Source: Planctomycetota bacterium
Lineage (GTDB): Bacteria > Planctomycetota > PLA2
Length of the DNA: 64,000 bases
Assembly (NCBI GenBank): GCA_021776785.1
Contig: JAJFFF010000043.1
Coordinates: forward strand, 68,196-132,195
Direction of reading: 5' to 3'
The first letter of the stretch is position 1, and every line of letters starts with the position of its first letter. The position numbers and the translations under genes are program-made. Below, one piece after another: positions 62,075 to 64,000 of the stretch. The notes below the pieces were generated by a model. The model was given only the letters and a program-made list of their open reading frames with translations. It made no database searches and was not told where the DNA came from.

Positions 62075-63640
62075 CTAGGTCCAGTCCATATGCCGCGGCA
62101 CCATGTCCTCAAACGGATCTCCATCCGGGAGTAGCCCACGAAGCATCTCCTGCTCGTGACTGGGTCGCGAAGCGGACGCGCCACGTAAGGATCGCCACCC
62201 GCTGCCTCGGATTTGAGCGTAAGCGCCCGCTAACGCATCGAGCAGGTCGTCGTGCGCCGCTGCGGGAAACGACAACGCCTCCGCGCGAAGCTCGGGGAAT
62301 TGATCGCCGCAAATTCGTAGGAGCGAGGGCTTCGTTGAGAGCGCAGGCTCCAACGCTTGGACGATGCGCAGTTCCTTATTCGTCGTGGGCTTGATGGGCT
62401 TGACCGAGATTGATGCGTGGCGCTTGCGTAGTTCGCGCTGCGTGACTTCAACGAGGGCCTCGTCACGAACCGCCTCTTGCCATACTACGCGGACTTCGGC
62501 TTCGATAGCTTTGCGTGCAATGAACGCAGCCTGTTCGGAGGGTGCTCCGCGCATGCGCTGAGCGAGAAAGACCTCCCAGCATCGCTCCGACGTGAGGTAG
62601 CCGATGGCGACCACCGCACACCAGTCCGTCTGACCGGTACGGGCGCGAGTTGAATCGCCAGCGGGATCTGCAAACAGCACCCGTTGGGAGTACGCAGAAA
62701 CACCTTGCGGAACGGGTGCATCAAAGTGCCATGTTTCAAACGGGCACTCTTCGCCGGACACGGGACGGTTCGCAAGACCACGTGCCGCAGCGGTCGGGCC
62801 CATCTGGTTGGCGCGTTCACGTAGTACGTCTTGGGGGAACGGACACGGCAACGTGCCGCTGTCGATGCACTCGCCACATGCCCACTTTTCCCACGCCAAG
62901 ACGTCGTACGGTTCCTCCGCGCGAACAATGAGCCATCGCCAACCGCTCGTCTTCTCTTCGCGCAACACCGCGGAAGCATCGGCGCAGTGATACGCCGTTT
63001 GCAACCAGCACGTACGACGCTTTCCGTCGCCCTTGAGTTGCTGACGAGACATCCAAGTCGTGCGCAACGCTTCGAGCACGCGCATGCGATTCGTGGGTTC
63101 GAGAATCGCCGTCTTCAGCGTTACGATGTCGTCGAGCAGCAAGAAGTTCGTGCGCACACCCGTGCCCGTCAAGATGCCGTGACCGCTGACGGTGGGGTTG
63201 TTCGTCATGCCTGTCCGGGCGACAGTGAACCGATCCGCGGTGTCGCGCTTCATCTGCACGCGAACACCTGGGAACACTCGTTGATACGCGGGCAAGTCAA
63301 GAATGCCGCGGACGAGCGCGACGAGTTCGCTGGAACGATCGGCGGAGTACGAGACGATCGACACGAGCAGGTTGGCGTCACGTCCAATCTCAAACGCCGC
63401 GCGGTAGCAAGCGAGCGTCGTTTTGCCGCTGCCCATCGGCAGCATGAGCCCGCACGGTGTACTGGACTCGAAGCACTCTTCAGCAAACGACCAGACAAAG
63501 CGATCGAGTTCGCGTCGCTTGAACGCGGAGCCTTGTTCGTCCAAACCGACGTAGACCAGGAACGCGCCAAAGTCTCTGCGTGCGGCATCGGCGGCCATCG
63601 CGTGTGCCTTGAGCAGCAGGTTGCTAGTCACGGCCGTCAC
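62075..63640 (-). CDS. phage terminase large subunit
   Basis: LMPMGSGKTTLACYRAAFE Walker A, NFLLLDDI Walker B, VLFADPAGDST and AHDDLLDALAGAYAQI nuclease motifs; GTG start near 63631/63640. Confidence 0.87.
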   Translation of the reverse strand: MTAVTSNLLLKAHAMAADAARRDFGAFLVYVGLDEQGSAFKRRELDRFVWSFAEECFESSTPCGLMLPMGSGKTTLACYRAAFEIGRDANLLVSIVSYSADRSSELVALVRGILDLPAYQRVFPGVRVQMKRDTADRFTVARTGMTNNPTVSGHGILTGTGVRTNFLLLDDIVTLKTAILEPTNRMRVLEALRTTWMSRQQLKGDGKRRTCWLQTAYHCADASAVLREEKTSGWRWLIVRAEEPYDVLAWEKWACGECIDSGTLPCPFPQDVLRERANQMGPTAAARGLANRPVSGEECPFETWHFDAPVPQGVSAYSQRVLFADPAGDSTRARTGQTDWCAVVAIGYLTSERCWEVFLAQRMRGAPSEQAAFIARKAIEAEVRVVWQEAVRDEALVEVTQRELRKRHASISVKPIKPTTNKELRIVQALEPALSTKPSLLRICGDQFPELRAEALSFPAAAHDDLLDALAGAYAQIRGSGWRSLRGASASRPSHEQEMLRGLLPDGDPFEDMVPRHMDWT

Positions 63641-64000
63641 CAACTGCCAGCGGCATGCCGTCCAAAGCCTCCCGAATGATCGACGCACGTTCGGCGGGGT
63701 CCATCGCTGGCAATGCGATCCGGACAAGTCTCACGATCTCGTCGCGGCCCTGCGGTGAGTCGGGAGCGGGTAGCTCTAGATGCGCGTGGATGTGTTCGTG
63801 GCGCTCCGGGCTTAACTTCCCGAGTAGCTTGGCCATCAAACCGCATGCGCGCGCTCTTGCGCCTGGGTTGCTGCGGTCTTGGATGAGTTCACGCAAAGCG
63901 CGCAGCGTCATCTGCCATAAACCTTCATCGTCAACTGAGTGGAGGTCGCGCAGTTCGTTGATCGCGGCTTGGATGTTCTTCCGGCGCTTCCAACGCGAAG
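63624..64000 (-). CDS. probable terminase small subunit-like protein, truncated by window end
   Basis: Frame remains open upstream of the listed ATG to base 64000 (..RWKRRKNIQAAINELRDLHSVDDEGLWQMTLRAL..); position immediately upstream of TerL. Confidence 0.5.
   Translation of the reverse strand, partial: SRWKRRKNIQAAINELRDLHSVDDEGLWQMTLRALRELIQDRSNPGARARACGLMAKLLGKLSPERHEHIHAHLELPAPDSPQGRDEIVRLVRIALPAMDPAERASIIREALDGMPLAVGDGRD

Larger units (their letters stand above)
54975..64000. mobile_element. Left part of an integrated phage or phage-satellite-like element next to tRNA-Tyr; right end outside the window
   Basis: tRNA-adjacent tyrosine integrase, AlpA-like HTH, CHC2-Toprim-DUF3987 primase/helicase, TerL and probable TerS; no second tRNA 3'-end copy recognised before 64000. 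Confidence 0.85.

Overview
GC-rich bacterial chromosome segment. The gene complement suggests a Planctomycetota-like host: exported HEAT/prenyltransferase-fold proteins, multiheme cytochrome, carboxypeptidase-regulatory-like exported proteins, archaemetzincin. This lineage call is inference only. Positions 1-54.7 kb are mostly core or ordinary accessory genes: glnE, a GT9 glycosyltransferase, terC, an ABC exporter, an EF-G-like GTPase, a complete F1Fo ATP synthase operon (AtpZ/I-like, atpI-like, B,E,F,H,A,G,D,C), a sirtuin, a sigma54 activator, a FNT channel, MsrP, an octaheme cytochrome and a GyrB/GyrA-type topoisomerase pair. From a tRNA-Tyr(GTA) gene at 54887 to the right window edge lies the left part of an integrated phage or phage-satellite-like element: tyrosine integrase, AlpA-like HTH, TubC-like protein, CHC2-Toprim-DUF3987 primase/helicase, MerR-like HTH, then TerL and a probable TerS running off the window. 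A two-gene cassette on the opposite strand sits between the replication and packaging modules (60806-62073): a small membrane protein overlapping by ATGA a PD-(D/E)xK-like nuclease. It is the best candidate for an undescribed (possibly anti-phage) system. Other notable signals are 113-bp structured repeats in inverted orientation flanking terC, a serpin-like lipoprotein with a drastically shortened reactive-centre loop, a nested inverted-repeat intergenic element at about 42.0-42.34 kb, a divergent pair of exported DUF1570-like proteins of which one has lost its HExxH, an EF-G paralogue with altered G motifs, and an exported RGG-repeat protein.
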